Of a stretch of 64,000 nt of DNA, positions 7,133-15,638 are shown one piece after another. The position numbers and the translations under genes were made by a program. A model generated the notes under the pieces. It was not told the DNA's origin. It made no database searches and saw only the letters and a program-made list of their open reading frames with translations. Location of the stretch: contig NC_012778.1 in NCBI RefSeq assembly GCF_000146185.1, positions 479,501 to 543,500 of the forward strand, read 5' to 3'. Position 1 is the first letter of the stretch, and every line of letters begins with the position of its first letter. This DNA comes from [Eubacterium] eligens ATCC 27750. Its GTDB lineage: Bacteria > Bacillota > Clostridia > Lachnospirales > Lachnospiraceae.

Positions 7133-8392
7133 ATGAACGAAGAAAATCAGGTATATTTTATAGACAGTGACCAGCTTCCACCAGCCGCGTTAGAGAGAAA
7201 GCATAAGTTGGAGCAGGATCCGTCATTCAGAACAGATTACATGAAATATCTTGATGACATGGAAATAATTGATTCAGATATTAAGGACAAAGTATTAAAG
7301 GCAATGGATGAGTTTGATTATGATTCATACACAGCAGCAGATGTTGAGAGGGCTTTAAGCAAAGATACCTGCAATATTGAGGATTTTAAGGCATTGCTTT
7401 CGCCGGCTGCAGCACCTTACTTAGAGCAGATGGCAAGAAAGGCAGAGAATGAAACTAAGAAACATTTTGGCAATACAGTGTATATATTTACGCCAATATA
7501 TATAGCCAATTATTGCCAGAATTACTGCATATACTGTGGATTCAACTGCTACAATAACATTCACAGAAAGAAACTTTCATTTGAGGAAATTGAGCATGAG
7601 ATGAAAGTTATTGCTGATACAGGAATGGAAGAAATTCTGATACTGACAGGAGAGAGTAGAAAATATTCAGACGTTGAATACATTGGCGAATCAGTTAAGA
7701 TAGCAAGAAAATATTTCAAGAATATCGGAATAGAGATATATCCTGTAAATGTGGATGAATACCGCTATCTTCATGAGTGCGGTGTTGATTATGTAACAGT
7801 ATTCCAGGAGACATATAATCCTGTCAAATATGAGACATTACATTTATTAGGACATAAGAGAGTATGGCCATACAGATTCGATGCACAGGAAAGAGCACTT
7901 ATTGCAGGTATGAGAGGTGCAGGATTTTCAGCATTGTTAGGGCTTGATGATTTCAGAAAAGATGCACTGGCAACGGCACTTCATGTATATTATCTTAACA
8001 GAAAATACCCTCATGCAGAGCTGAGTCTTAGCTGTCCGAGACTCCGTCCGATAATCAATAATGATAAGATTAATCCAAGAGATGTCGGTGAAAAGCAGTT
8101 GTGCCAGGTACTTTGTGCGTACAGATTATTCCTTCCATTTGTTGGAATAACAGTTTCAAGCCGTGAGAGTGCGCAGTTTAGAAATGGTATAACCAAGATA
8201 TGTGCCACTAAAGTTTCAGCGGGTGTTTCAACAGGAATCGGTGACCATGAATCTAAATATACAGGAAAAAAAGATGGTGATGCCGGAGATGAACAGTTTG
8301 AAATCAATGATAACCGTTCATTTGACAGAATGTATAAGGATATGGAGGATGGCGGGCTTCAGCCAGTCGTGAATGAATACATTTATGTATAG
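7133..8392 (+). CDS. thiH: ThiH, 2-iminoacetate synthase (radical SAM tyrosine lyase)
   Basis: ThiH cleaves tyrosine through a SAM radical to give dehydroglycine (2-iminoacetate) for ThiG; it marks the anaerobic route, in place of the oxygen-dependent glycine oxidase ThiO. The 419-residue protein holds the radical SAM cluster motif at Cys128, Cys132 and Cys135 ('CQNYCIYC') and a C-terminal region with 'SSRESAQFRNGI' typical of the ThiH/HydG group. The 125 bp before it contain only an imperfect hairpin near 7061-7095. Its 3' end overlaps thiE. Confidence 0.95.
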   Translation: MNEENQVYFIDSDQLPPAALERKHKLEQDPSFRTDYMKYLDDMEIIDSDIKDKVLKAMDEFDYDSYTAADVERALSKDTCNIEDFKALLSPAAAPYLEQMARKAENETKKHFGNTVYIFTPIYIANYCQNYCIYCGFNCYNNIHRKKLSFEEIEHEMKVIADTGMEEILILTGESRKYSDVEYIGESVKIARKYFKNIGIEIYPVNVDEYRYLHECGVDYVTVFQETYNPVKYETLHLLGHKRVWPYRFDAQERALIAGMRGAGFSALLGLDDFRKDALATALHVYYLNRKYPHAELSLSCPRLRPIINNDKINPRDVGEKQLCQVLCAYRLFLPFVGITVSSRESAQFRNGITKICATKVSAGVSTGIGDHESKYTGKKDGDAGDEQFEINDNRSFDRMYKDMEDGGLQPVVNEYIYV

Positions 8393-8999
8393 AAAATATA
8401 TATGTATAACGAACAAGCACCTTGTGAGTGGCAGCGGTGGTGCAGAGTGTACTATGAATGAGTACATTATGCAGCTTGAAAAATGTGTGGCACTGCACCC
8501 ATATGCCATGATACTTCGGGAAAAGGATATGGACAGGCAGAACTACAGGAAACTTGCAAGACGCATACAGGTAATGTGCAAGAAAGCTTCTGTTAAAATG
8601 TTTGTTCACAGTGATATCAGTGCGGCAGAGTATGCAGGCTGTGGAAATGTACATTTTTCAATGGAACATTTTAAACAAATGTGTGATGAACAGGCTGATG
8701 TGATAAAGGGGCTTGATTGTATGAGTGTATCGTGTCACAGTATGGAAGAGGCAGTGATTGCTGTCCGTGCAGGAGCAGACCAGATTGTGCTTGGAACTAT
8801 ATTTGAGACGCAGTGTAAACCGGGGAAGATGGGCGCAGGGCTTAGTTTTCTTGAAGAAGTGTGTAGAGCAGTTCATACTGTTAATCCCACAGTGAAAGTG
8901 TTTGCCATTGGAGGAATTAAGCCTGATAATATCGAGGAAGTGCTTGAAGCCGGTGCAGATGGCGGATGTATGATGTCATGGTTTATGCAACAAGATTAA
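8373..8999 (+). CDS. thiE: ThiE/TenI-like thiamine phosphate synthase, divergent
   Basis: ThiE joins the thiazole and pyrimidine moieties to thiamine phosphate. The 208-residue protein begins with the family strand 'YICITNKHL' and retains 'GADQIVLGTIFET' and the phosphate-binding 'VFAIGGI'. The stretch where ThiE normally has the diphosphate/Mg-binding 'NDR' and 'ADGVHLGQ' reads 'HSDISAAEY' and 'GNVHFSMEHF', so several substrate residues are replaced. It may be a divergent ThiE or a TenI-type relative. The start overlaps thiH by 20 bp without a clear ribosome site; an ATG at 8385 is also possible. Confidence 0.75.
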   Translation: MNTFMYRKYICITNKHLVSGSGGAECTMNEYIMQLEKCVALHPYAMILREKDMDRQNYRKLARRIQVMCKKASVKMFVHSDISAAEYAGCGNVHFSMEHFKQMCDEQADVIKGLDCMSVSCHSMEEAVIAVRAGADQIVLGTIFETQCKPGKMGAGLSFLEEVCRAVHTVNPTVKVFAIGGIKPDNIEEVLEAGADGGCMMSWFMQQD

Positions 9000-9009
9000 T
9001 ATAATAGAC

Positions 9010-9055
9010 AAAGAAAAACTTCTGTGATATAATTTCGCGGAAGTTTTTCTTTTTT
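9010..9055. terminator. Terminator after the thi cluster
   Basis: AAAGAAAAACTTC (9010-9022) pairs with GAAGTTTTTCTTT (9040-9052), extended inward by wobble pairs, and a T-run follows. The A-rich left arm makes it potentially bidirectional. Confidence 0.85.
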
Positions 9056-9117
9056 AAACTTATTTAAACTTCGTTTCGTATAATAATATATAAAACTAAA
9101 GAAAGGGCAGAAATTAT

Positions 9118-10641
9118 ATGAAAGACATGTTAAGAATAGGTACTAAAGATAGAAGAAAATATATAATTATATGCTTGGCTGCAGTCTTAGTTATAGCATT
9201 AATAACTGTTTCGGTAATTGCTGTGCAAGTAAAGCATAGTAAGAATAAAAAGAAAAATATTGTGGAGAATACAACTGCAGAGACGAAAACTATTCAGGAA
9301 ACTACAGTGCAAGAGACTACAGAAGAGGAAACAACAGAAGAGGACACAACGCAGGAAGAGAGTGCTGAAGTGGTAGAGCAGGAAGTGGTTGAAGAATTTT
9401 TTGAAAATGAGATATCAACTGAAAATCAAAAAGCTTTTGAACTTCCGCCAAGGCAGCTTACAGATGAGTTTATTTCGTATGATGGACAAAAGAGAGAAAT
9501 AACATGCTATGGGGATAGTATGATGGCTGGAGCAGGAAGTGCAACTGAAGGAAAAGTAAATGGCATTGATATATATGGGTGGACTACACCTGTTACAATA
9601 GAAAATCTGACTAAGATAACAACTCATAATCTTGGAGTATCAGGAGAAAATTCAAGTCAGATTACTTTTAGAGCTGGTGGAACAAAGGTTTATATAGATA
9701 GGGATATTACAATAAGTGAGACTGATTCGGCAATAGCTCAGATTATAGATGAAAATGGAAATGTATTTGAAACAGATAATTATAGTGGATATGGATTTGA
9801 TTATGATCCTTATCCGGGTGATATGTATATAAATGGTTATTTGTGTGATGTTAAAAATACAGGTGATGGTCAGGTTGAGATTAAACTTACAAAGGGATAT
9901 GCAGCATATGACAATTCTACTGATAATAGTGTTGTTATATATGAAAGTGAAACAGCTGAATATTCAAGACAGAGGGCAGATATAAAAGCAGAGAGTGAAA
10001 AAGGAACAGAGTCTTCCACAGTGATAAAAGAAACAGAGTCACAAACATCTGGTCAAAAGCCAATGGAGAAACCGACAGAAAATGTGACTGAAAAACCAAC
10101 GGAGAAACCAACAGAAACTTCTGGTATGGAAAAAGTTACAATTTCTGCCAGAACACAGGCGATGACAAGGGCATCACAGGAAAGAAGTGCCAAAGATATA
10201 TTGATACTTGAAATGGGAAGTAATGGCGGCTGGGAAAATGATTATCAGCAGCTAATTCTGCAGTATGATAATATTATCCTTAATTCAGGATGTAAATATT
10301 ATATTATAGTGGGAGATACTGATGACCCTGCGGACTCAGCTGATGGCTATCAGGGAGCATATGACTCAGATGGCAATTATGTGGGAATCGGTGATACATC
10401 ATGGGAAGCAGCGTTAAGACTTGCATATGGAGACCATTTTTTTAATACAAGAACATATATGATTCAGAATGGATTAAGTGACTGCGGACTCGATGTAACA
10501 ACAGATGACCTTGAAAATTTCAAAATGGGTAATATATCAAAACAGCTTAGATATGACTGGACACATTTTAACTGTTACGGATATTATTCAAAGGGGATTG
10601 GCATATACAAGAAAGGCGTAGAATTAGGTTACTGGAGTTAG
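9118..10641 (+). CDS. Membrane-anchored SGNH/GDSL-like hydrolase with a disordered insert
   Basis: A 507-residue surface protein. One N-terminal membrane helix (about residues 15-36) is followed by a Thr/Glu-rich spacer (50-100). An SGNH-type domain follows with block I 'CYGDSMMAG' (Ser134), block II around 'NLGVSGENSS' (171-180), block III 'EMGSNGG' and block V 'DWTH' (Asp480, His483). Between blocks II and III lies about 75 residues of Ser/Thr/Glu/Lys-rich repeat ('TEKPTE' units, about 281-355), an unusual place for a linker. It probably acts outside the cell on acyl or acetyl esters of wall or capsule polymers; substrate unknown. It appears monocistronic, with a TATAAT at 9079-9084. Confidence 0.7.
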   Translation: MKDMLRIGTKDRRKYIIICLAAVLVIALITVSVIAVQVKHSKNKKKNIVENTTAETKTIQETTVQETTEEETTEEDTTQEESAEVVEQEVVEEFFENEISTENQKAFELPPRQLTDEFISYDGQKREITCYGDSMMAGAGSATEGKVNGIDIYGWTTPVTIENLTKITTHNLGVSGENSSQITFRAGGTKVYIDRDITISETDSAIAQIIDENGNVFETDNYSGYGFDYDPYPGDMYINGYLCDVKNTGDGQVEIKLTKGYAAYDNSTDNSVVIYESETAEYSRQRADIKAESEKGTESSTVIKETESQTSGQKPMEKPTENVTEKPTEKPTETSGMEKVTISARTQAMTRASQERSAKDILILEMGSNGGWENDYQQLILQYDNIILNSGCKYYIIVGDTDDPADSADGYQGAYDSDGNYVGIGDTSWEAALRLAYGDHFFNTRTYMIQNGLSDCGLDVTTDDLENFKMGNISKQLRYDWTHFNCYGYYSKGIGIYKKGVELGYWS

Positions 10642-10798
10642 AATTTTACAAGAATTATACATGAATATGATTACACCTTTTACATGATATGGTTATTATA
10701 AGTATGCATTGAAGGGGTGGACAGCCAAAAGACGGGGATGGCTGTGATTCCCTGACATGTAAGCCTATTAACCATGAATGAAGAAAGGTGGTAATCAT

Positions 10799-11023
10799 AT
10801 GGAAGTAGCTATAAACAACATAGACAAGGTGAGAAAGTTTGTAGATATTGTATCAAGATTTGACTGCGACATTGATTTAGTAAGCGGACATACAATGGTA
10901 GATGCGAAGTCGATACTTGGAATATTTAGTCTTAACATTATGAAGCCAATGATGATGATTATTCATGATGATGAGGATAAGGCGCAGATAATAAGAAACA
11001 GCCTTAAAGCATTCGCAGCGTAA
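10799..11023 (+). CDS. HPr-like protein lacking the phosphorylated histidine
   Basis: A 74-residue protein with the second half of the HPr fold: 'DLVSGHTMVDAKSILGI' aligns with the HPr region around the regulatory serine (Ser38 here). The first part, where HPr carries the catalytic 'HTRPA' histidine, reads 'NNIDKVRKF' and has no histidine. It cannot be a conventional phosphotransferase carrier and may be a regulatory relative. The start (AAAGGTGG upstream) is preferred over one 21 bp earlier. The upstream gap holds an ACAGCC/GGCTGT hairpin without a T-run. The stop lies inside a terminator hairpin. Confidence 0.75.
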   Translation: MEVAINNIDKVRKFVDIVSRFDCDIDLVSGHTMVDAKSILGIFSLNIMKPMMMIIHDDEDKAQIIRNSLKAFAA

Positions 11024-11035
11024 GCTGCTTTTTTT
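11015..11035 (+). terminator. Terminator overlapping the end of the HPr-like gene
   Basis: GCAGC (11015-11019), a GTAA loop and GCTGC (11024-11028) are followed by seven T. The loop includes the TAA stop codon of the HPr-like gene. It insulates ppk from the preceding gene. Confidence 0.75.
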
Positions 11036-11054
11036 ATGCCTTGAGGCTGTTTTT

Positions 11055-11082
11055 ATTACAATTACTTTACATATGTTTTACA
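11055..11082 (+). promoter_or_regulatory. Pho box-like direct repeats upstream of ppk
   Basis: ATTACA (11055-11060), TTTACA (11066-11071) and TTTACA (11077-11082) repeat at exactly 11 bp, as in the array before pstS. This suggests ppk is in the same PhoP-type regulon. The first in-frame ATG of the ppk frame (11073) falls inside this array and so cannot be the real start. Confidence 0.65.
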
Positions 11083-11234
11083 TAACCCCGATAGTGGATT
11101 TTACATACCAGTGTGACAATAAAATTATTGCCAAAGAAAAGATGTGGTTAAAAGAAAAAATGAGGAATGATATGAAATTCACAGAAATTAAGAAAAAGTT
11201 TTTTGACTATTTTCGGGAAAAGGAGAACGGGGCA

Positions 11235-13313
11235 ATGAGCATAAACACTAAAGAAACAACACAGAGAGCATGTTACACAAACAGGGAGCTGTCATGGCTT
11301 GCATTTAATGAGAGAGTGTTAAATGAAGCAGCTAATCCTAAAGTTCCACTTGCGGAAAGACTTACATTTGCATCAATATACCAGACTAATCTGGATGAAT
11401 TCTTTATGGTACGCGTTGGAACGCTTATGATGCAGATGCAGCTTCAGGAAAAGGAAAGAGACAATAAAACCGGAATGACAAGCGAAGAGCAGGTAAAAGC
11501 TATTCTTGATAAGGTTAGTGAGCTTGAGAAGAAAAAGGGCAGAGTGTATGAACAGCTTATGGGAGAACTTGAGACAGCCGGGATAAGAATAATTAATTTT
11601 AATAAGCTGTCTAATGATGAAGGTGCAATGCTGGAGGAATATTTTGATATGCATATAGCACCATTTCTTTCACCTATGATAATAGGACAGCAGCAGCCAT
11701 TTCCTTTTCTTGCAAATAAGCAGTTATATGCAATTGTGCTTATGAAGACTAAGAAGGGTAAGAATAAAATAGGAATAGTACCTTGTTCAAACAGTGTATT
11801 TAAGAGACTTATAGAAATTCCTACAAGACCAGGAACATTTATGCTTTCTGAAGAATTGATTCTGCATTTTGTATCAAAGCTGTATGAGAAGTATGAAATA
11901 CTGGAAAAATCAGTTATGAGAGTTATTAGAAATGCAGATATAGATGCTGGTTCATTTGATGATGAGGACCTTGATTACAGAAATATGATGGAACATATGG
12001 TTAAGCAGAGAAACAGGCTTAATCCGGTATGTGTCCAGTTAAACAGAAAAATAAACGACAAAGCAAAGAAAAAGCTCACAGATTATCTTGAAATAGGTGC
12101 AAAACACCTGATTGAAGAGAGAACTCCACTCGATATGTCATTTGTATTCCAGCTGCAGAATGTGTTAAAGAATAAGCCTGAGCTTTTTTATAAGAAAAGA
12201 GTTCCACAGCCAAGTAAAGAAATCAGTATGAATGAAAAGATAATTCCGCAGATTGAGAAGAAGGATGTTGTTCTTTCATACCCATTTGAGAGTATGAGAC
12301 CATTCATATCTATGTTAGAGGAAGCAGCCAGTGACCCGACTGTTGTATCAATAAAGATGACTCTTTACAGAGTTGCTGACAGGAGTAAGATAGTTGAGAC
12401 TCTTATTGAAGCGGCTGAAAATGGTAAAGAAGTTATTGTTCTTGTGGAGCTGAGAGCCAGATTTGATGAGGCTAATAATATTGAAATGTCTAAGAGACTA
12501 GAGGAGGCCGGATGCCAGCTTTTATATGGCCTGGGTGATTATAAGGTACACTCAAAGTTATGCCTTATAACACGTTCGGTTAATAATACATTTTCATATA
12601 TAACACAGATAGGAACAGGCAATTATAATGAAAAGACTTCAAGATTATATACAGATCTGTCACTTGTTACAGCTAATGAGGAGATAGGTGCGGATGCGGC
12701 TGCAGTATTTGCTGCTTTGCAGAAGGGAGAAACGGTGGATAGTTCTAACCAGCTTCTTGTTGCACCAAACTGCCTGCAGAATAGAATTCTTTCAATGATA
12801 GATGAGCAGATTGATAAGGTAAAGAACGGTAAAGATGGATATGTTGGAGTTAAGATTAATTCCCTTACAGACAAGCTTATAATTGAGAAATTAATTGAAG
12901 CTTCACAGGCAGGTGTTAAAATAGATCTTGAAGTAAGAGGAATATGCTGTATAAAGCCGGGAGTTAAAGGTTATACAGATAATATCCGCGTGGTAAGTGT
13001 TGTTGGACGCTTCCTTGAGCATTCAAGAATATATCGTTTTGGAAGAGGAGATGACCAGAAGATATATATTGCATCGGCAGATTTTATGACAAGAAATACG
13101 ACAAGACGTGTTGAGGTTGCTGCACCTGTGCTTGATAAGCATTGTCAGGAACGCATAATTCATATATTTAATCTTATTATGCAGGATGACGAGAAAGGCA
13201 AAGAGCAGAATAGTGATGGGGTATACTGTGACAGACATATTAATAATCCTAAGATTGATTCACAGGAAACACTATATGAAGAAAGCTATGAAGCGGCAGC
13301 CAGTGCAGAATAA
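11235..13313 (+). CDS. ppk: Polyphosphate kinase 1
   Basis: Ppk polymerises the gamma-phosphate of ATP into polyphosphate. The 692-residue protein shows the N-terminal signature 'ELSWLAFNERVL', the Arg-rich 'TLYRVADRSKIVE' and the two active-site histidine motifs, 'DYKVHSKLCLI' and 'FLEHSRIYRFG'. The start at 11235 has AGGAG nine bases upstream and gives the usual length. ATG 11172 (GAGGA upstream) would add 21 residues and cannot be excluded; ATG 11073 lies in the promoter region. Shared Pho-box-like repeats tie it to pstSCAB-phoU. pfkA follows after 24 bp. Confidence 0.95.
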   Translation: MSINTKETTQRACYTNRELSWLAFNERVLNEAANPKVPLAERLTFASIYQTNLDEFFMVRVGTLMMQMQLQEKERDNKTGMTSEEQVKAILDKVSELEKKKGRVYEQLMGELETAGIRIINFNKLSNDEGAMLEEYFDMHIAPFLSPMIIGQQQPFPFLANKQLYAIVLMKTKKGKNKIGIVPCSNSVFKRLIEIPTRPGTFMLSEELILHFVSKLYEKYEILEKSVMRVIRNADIDAGSFDDEDLDYRNMMEHMVKQRNRLNPVCVQLNRKINDKAKKKLTDYLEIGAKHLIEERTPLDMSFVFQLQNVLKNKPELFYKKRVPQPSKEISMNEKIIPQIEKKDVVLSYPFESMRPFISMLEEAASDPTVVSIKMTLYRVADRSKIVETLIEAAENGKEVIVLVELRARFDEANNIEMSKRLEEAGCQLLYGLGDYKVHSKLCLITRSVNNTFSYITQIGTGNYNEKTSRLYTDLSLVTANEEIGADAAAVFAALQKGETVDSSNQLLVAPNCLQNRILSMIDEQIDKVKNGKDGYVGVKINSLTDKLIIEKLIEASQAGVKIDLEVRGICCIKPGVKGYTDNIRVVSVVGRFLEHSRIYRFGRGDDQKIYIASADFMTRNTTRRVEVAAPVLDKHCQERIIHIFNLIMQDDEKGKEQNSDGVYCDRHINNPKIDSQETLYEESYEAAASAE

Positions 13314-13337
13314 TTAAGAAAATGGAGGCTAACAGGT

Positions 13338-14414
13338 ATGAAGATAGGTATGCTTACAAGTGGTGGAGACTGCCAGTCTCTTAATGCGGCAATGAGAGGT
13401 GTTGCCAAAACTTTGTATAATAATACAAATGATGTTGAAATATACGGATTTCTTGATGGTTACAAAGGAATGATTACTAAGAATTACAAACTGATGAAAG
13501 AAGAGGATTTCAGTGGGATTCTCACAGAGGGAGGAACAATTCTTGGAACTTCCAGAACACCTTTCAAATATATTAATGAGCCTGATAAGGAAGGGCGCGA
13601 TAAAGTTGCAGGCATGATTAAGACTTATAAGGATTTAAAACTCGACTGCCTGGTAATGCTTGGCGGAAACGGTTCACATAAGACTGCGGCTCTTTTATCG
13701 CAGAAGGGTTTAAATGTTGTTACTCTTCCTAAGACTATTGATAATGATATAGAAGGAACTGAGATGAGCTTTGGATTTCAGTCAGCTATAGATGTTGCGA
13801 CAAGAACTATAGATGAGATTCATACAACGGCAGCCTCACACAGCAGAGTGTTTATTGTTGAGATTATGGGACATAAAACAGGCTGGCTGACATTGCATTC
13901 AGGAATTGCAGGCGGTGCTGATATCATACTTATACCTGAAATTCCATATAATGTTGATGAGGTGTTGAATACAATCAGAAAGCGTGAAAAGCAGGGTAAG
14001 AAATTTACTATAATCGCAATGGCTGAGGGTGCAATATCAGATGAGGATGCAAAGCTGTCAAAGAAAGAGCTGAAAGAAAAGAGAAAGACATATACATTTC
14101 CATCAGTAGCATATCAGTTGAGTGATGAGCTGCAGAAAAAAGCCGGTCAGGAGGTAAGAGTAACAATTCCCGGACATGTTCAGCGTGGCGGAATTCCAAG
14201 TGCATCTGACAGAACACTGGCAACAAGAATAGGCGTTGAGGCTGCAGGACTTATATTAAGAAAAGATTATGGCAATATGGTATGCATCAAAGAAGGAAAG
14301 TTCTCTAAGATACCACTTGAAGAGGTTGCAGGTAAAACGAAGATGGTTAACGTAGATAATGAACTTATAAGACAGGCTGAAAGCTTAGGCATTAGTCTTG
14401 GCAGAAAGGCATAA
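13338..14414 (+). CDS. pfkA: 6-phosphofructokinase, atypical active-site signature
   Basis: Phosphorylates fructose 6-phosphate to the 1,6-bisphosphate in glycolysis. The 358-residue protein has the PFK fold motifs 'TSGGD' (residues 7-11), 'PKTIDND' (131-137) and 'IPGHVQRGG'. Two diagnostic positions are mixed: the donor motif is 'GGNGS' (109-113), with Gly where ATP enzymes have it but Asn for the usual Asp; and 'PKTIDND' has the Lys found in PPi-dependent and related enzymes, not the Gly of classic ATP-PFK. The phosphoryl donor is therefore uncertain. It lies 24 bp after ppk and precedes a small membrane-protein gene. Confidence 0.9.
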   Translation: MKIGMLTSGGDCQSLNAAMRGVAKTLYNNTNDVEIYGFLDGYKGMITKNYKLMKEEDFSGILTEGGTILGTSRTPFKYINEPDKEGRDKVAGMIKTYKDLKLDCLVMLGGNGSHKTAALLSQKGLNVVTLPKTIDNDIEGTEMSFGFQSAIDVATRTIDEIHTTAASHSRVFIVEIMGHKTGWLTLHSGIAGGADIILIPEIPYNVDEVLNTIRKREKQGKKFTIIAMAEGAISDEDAKLSKKELKEKRKTYTFPSVAYQLSDELQKKAGQEVRVTIPGHVQRGGIPSASDRTLATRIGVEAAGLILRKDYGNMVCIKEGKFSKIPLEEVAGKTKMVNVDNELIRQAESLGISLGRKA

Positions 14415-14460
14415 GTGGTATATAATACAAAGCAAATGCTTCGGAAAGAAGGGAAATGCT

Positions 14461-14763
14461 TTGAAGAAATCAGACAGACTAAAGATAGTTATTCTTGGAA
14501 TAACCGGATTACTTATTCTTATTGGAACCGGAATATTTATATTCATAGGACAGAGTATATGTACCATGGCTGGTGTAGGGCTTTTTGTTATTGTGTGTCT
14601 TGGAATGGTTGTTGTTGCAGGAAAGAAAGATGACCAGACAGAAACAATAGAACAGCTTAACCAGACAATATCTGAACAGAGCAGAAGGATAATGAATACT
14701 GAGGGGCAGCTTGCAAGATATAAGAGAGAACTTGCAGAGGCGACTGGTAAGAATGAAGCATAA
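14461..14763 (+). CDS. Small two-helix membrane protein with coiled-coil tail, TTG start
   Basis: A 100-residue protein with two hydrophobic segments (about residues 9-31 and 34-52) and a charged, heptad-like C-terminal tail ('TIEQLNQTISEQSRRIMN'). I do not recognise the family. The preferred start is TTG at 14461, seven bases after AGAAGGG; the in-frame ATG at 14398 lies within pfkA and has no ribosome site. It sits between pfkA and uppP in an apparent operon (46- and 24-bp gaps). Confidence 0.65.
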   Translation: MKKSDRLKIVILGITGLLILIGTGIFIFIGQSICTMAGVGLFVIVCLGMVVVAGKKDDQTETIEQLNQTISEQSRRIMNTEGQLARYKRELAEATGKNEA

Positions 14764-14787
14764 TAATTAAATATTAAGGAGATAGTC

Positions 14788-15636
14788 ATGTTACTAGAGA
14801 TTTTAAAGGCAATTCTTTTCGGTATAGTCGAAGGAATTACAGAATGGCTGCCTATAAGCAGTACAGGGCACATGATTCTGCTTGACCAGGTAGTCAAACT
14901 TAATGTATCCGCAGATTTTTATAAGATGTTTCAGGTAGTTATCCAGCTTGGAGCAATTATGGCCGTAGTTATATTGTTCTGGAATAAGCTGTGGCCATTT
15001 TATATGAAGAAGACTGGGGACAGTAAGAAAGCAGCCTGGAAAGATGGCGCACTTGCAATGTGGATTAAGATTATTATTGCATGTATTCCGGCAGCGATTG
15101 TCGGATTGATTTTCGATGATAAGATAGATGAATTATTCTATCATCCAATCCCTGTTGCTATTGCACTTATCGTTGTGGGTATAGTTTTTATAGTTGTGGA
15201 GAATGCAAAGAAAGGCAGCAAACCGGCAATCAGAAGTATAGGTGAGATAACTTATAAGGCAGCAATAATAATAGGTCTGTTCCAGCTTATTGCAGCAGTA
15301 TTTCCGGGTACATCAAGATCGGGAGCAACAATTATCGGAGCACTCATAATCGGAGTATCAAGAAGCGTTGCGGCTGAGTTTACATTTTTCCTTGCAGTAC
15401 CTGTAATGTTCGGGGCAAGTCTTTTAAAGATTGCTAAATATGCTGCTGTGGGAATGGCTATGACAGGAACAGAGTGGATAGTTCTTATTGTAGGCTGCCT
15501 TGTTGCGTTCTTTGTATCAGTATTCGTAATCAAGTTCCTTATGGGATACATCAAGAAGCATGATTTCAAGGTGTTCGGTGTGTACAGAATAATTCTTGGT
15601 ATAGCAGTTATTGCACTCAGCTTTGTATTGTTTTAA
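14788..15636 (+). CDS. uppP: UppP (BacA), undecaprenyl-diphosphatase
   Basis: Dephosphorylates undecaprenyl diphosphate to recycle the lipid carrier of wall synthesis; overproduction gives bacitracin resistance in other bacteria. The 282-residue, polytopic membrane protein has the family N-terminal motif 'GIVEGITEWLPISSTGH' with catalytic Glu and the second conserved motif 'PGTSRSGATI'. The start follows AAGGAGATAG. It is the last gene of the ppk-pfkA group; the next gene is convergent and only 2 bp away. Confidence 0.96.
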   Translation: MLLEILKAILFGIVEGITEWLPISSTGHMILLDQVVKLNVSADFYKMFQVVIQLGAIMAVVILFWNKLWPFYMKKTGDSKKAAWKDGALAMWIKIIIACIPAAIVGLIFDDKIDELFYHPIPVAIALIVVGIVFIVVENAKKGSKPAIRSIGEITYKAAIIIGLFQLIAAVFPGTSRSGATIIGALIIGVSRSVAAEFTFFLAVPVMFGASLLKIAKYAAVGMAMTGTEWIVLIVGCLVAFFVSVFVIKFLMGYIKKHDFKVFGVYRIILGIAVIALSFVLF

Positions 15637-15638
15637 TT

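Noticed and set aside
11073..11171. N-terminal extension of Ppk from ATG 11073
   Set aside because: This ATG lies inside the Pho-box-like repeats, upstream of any likely transcription start, and has no ribosome site.
14385..14897. 170-codon minus-strand frame over the small membrane protein gene
   Set aside because: It overlaps the starts of two well-supported plus-strand genes and has no recognisable protein features.
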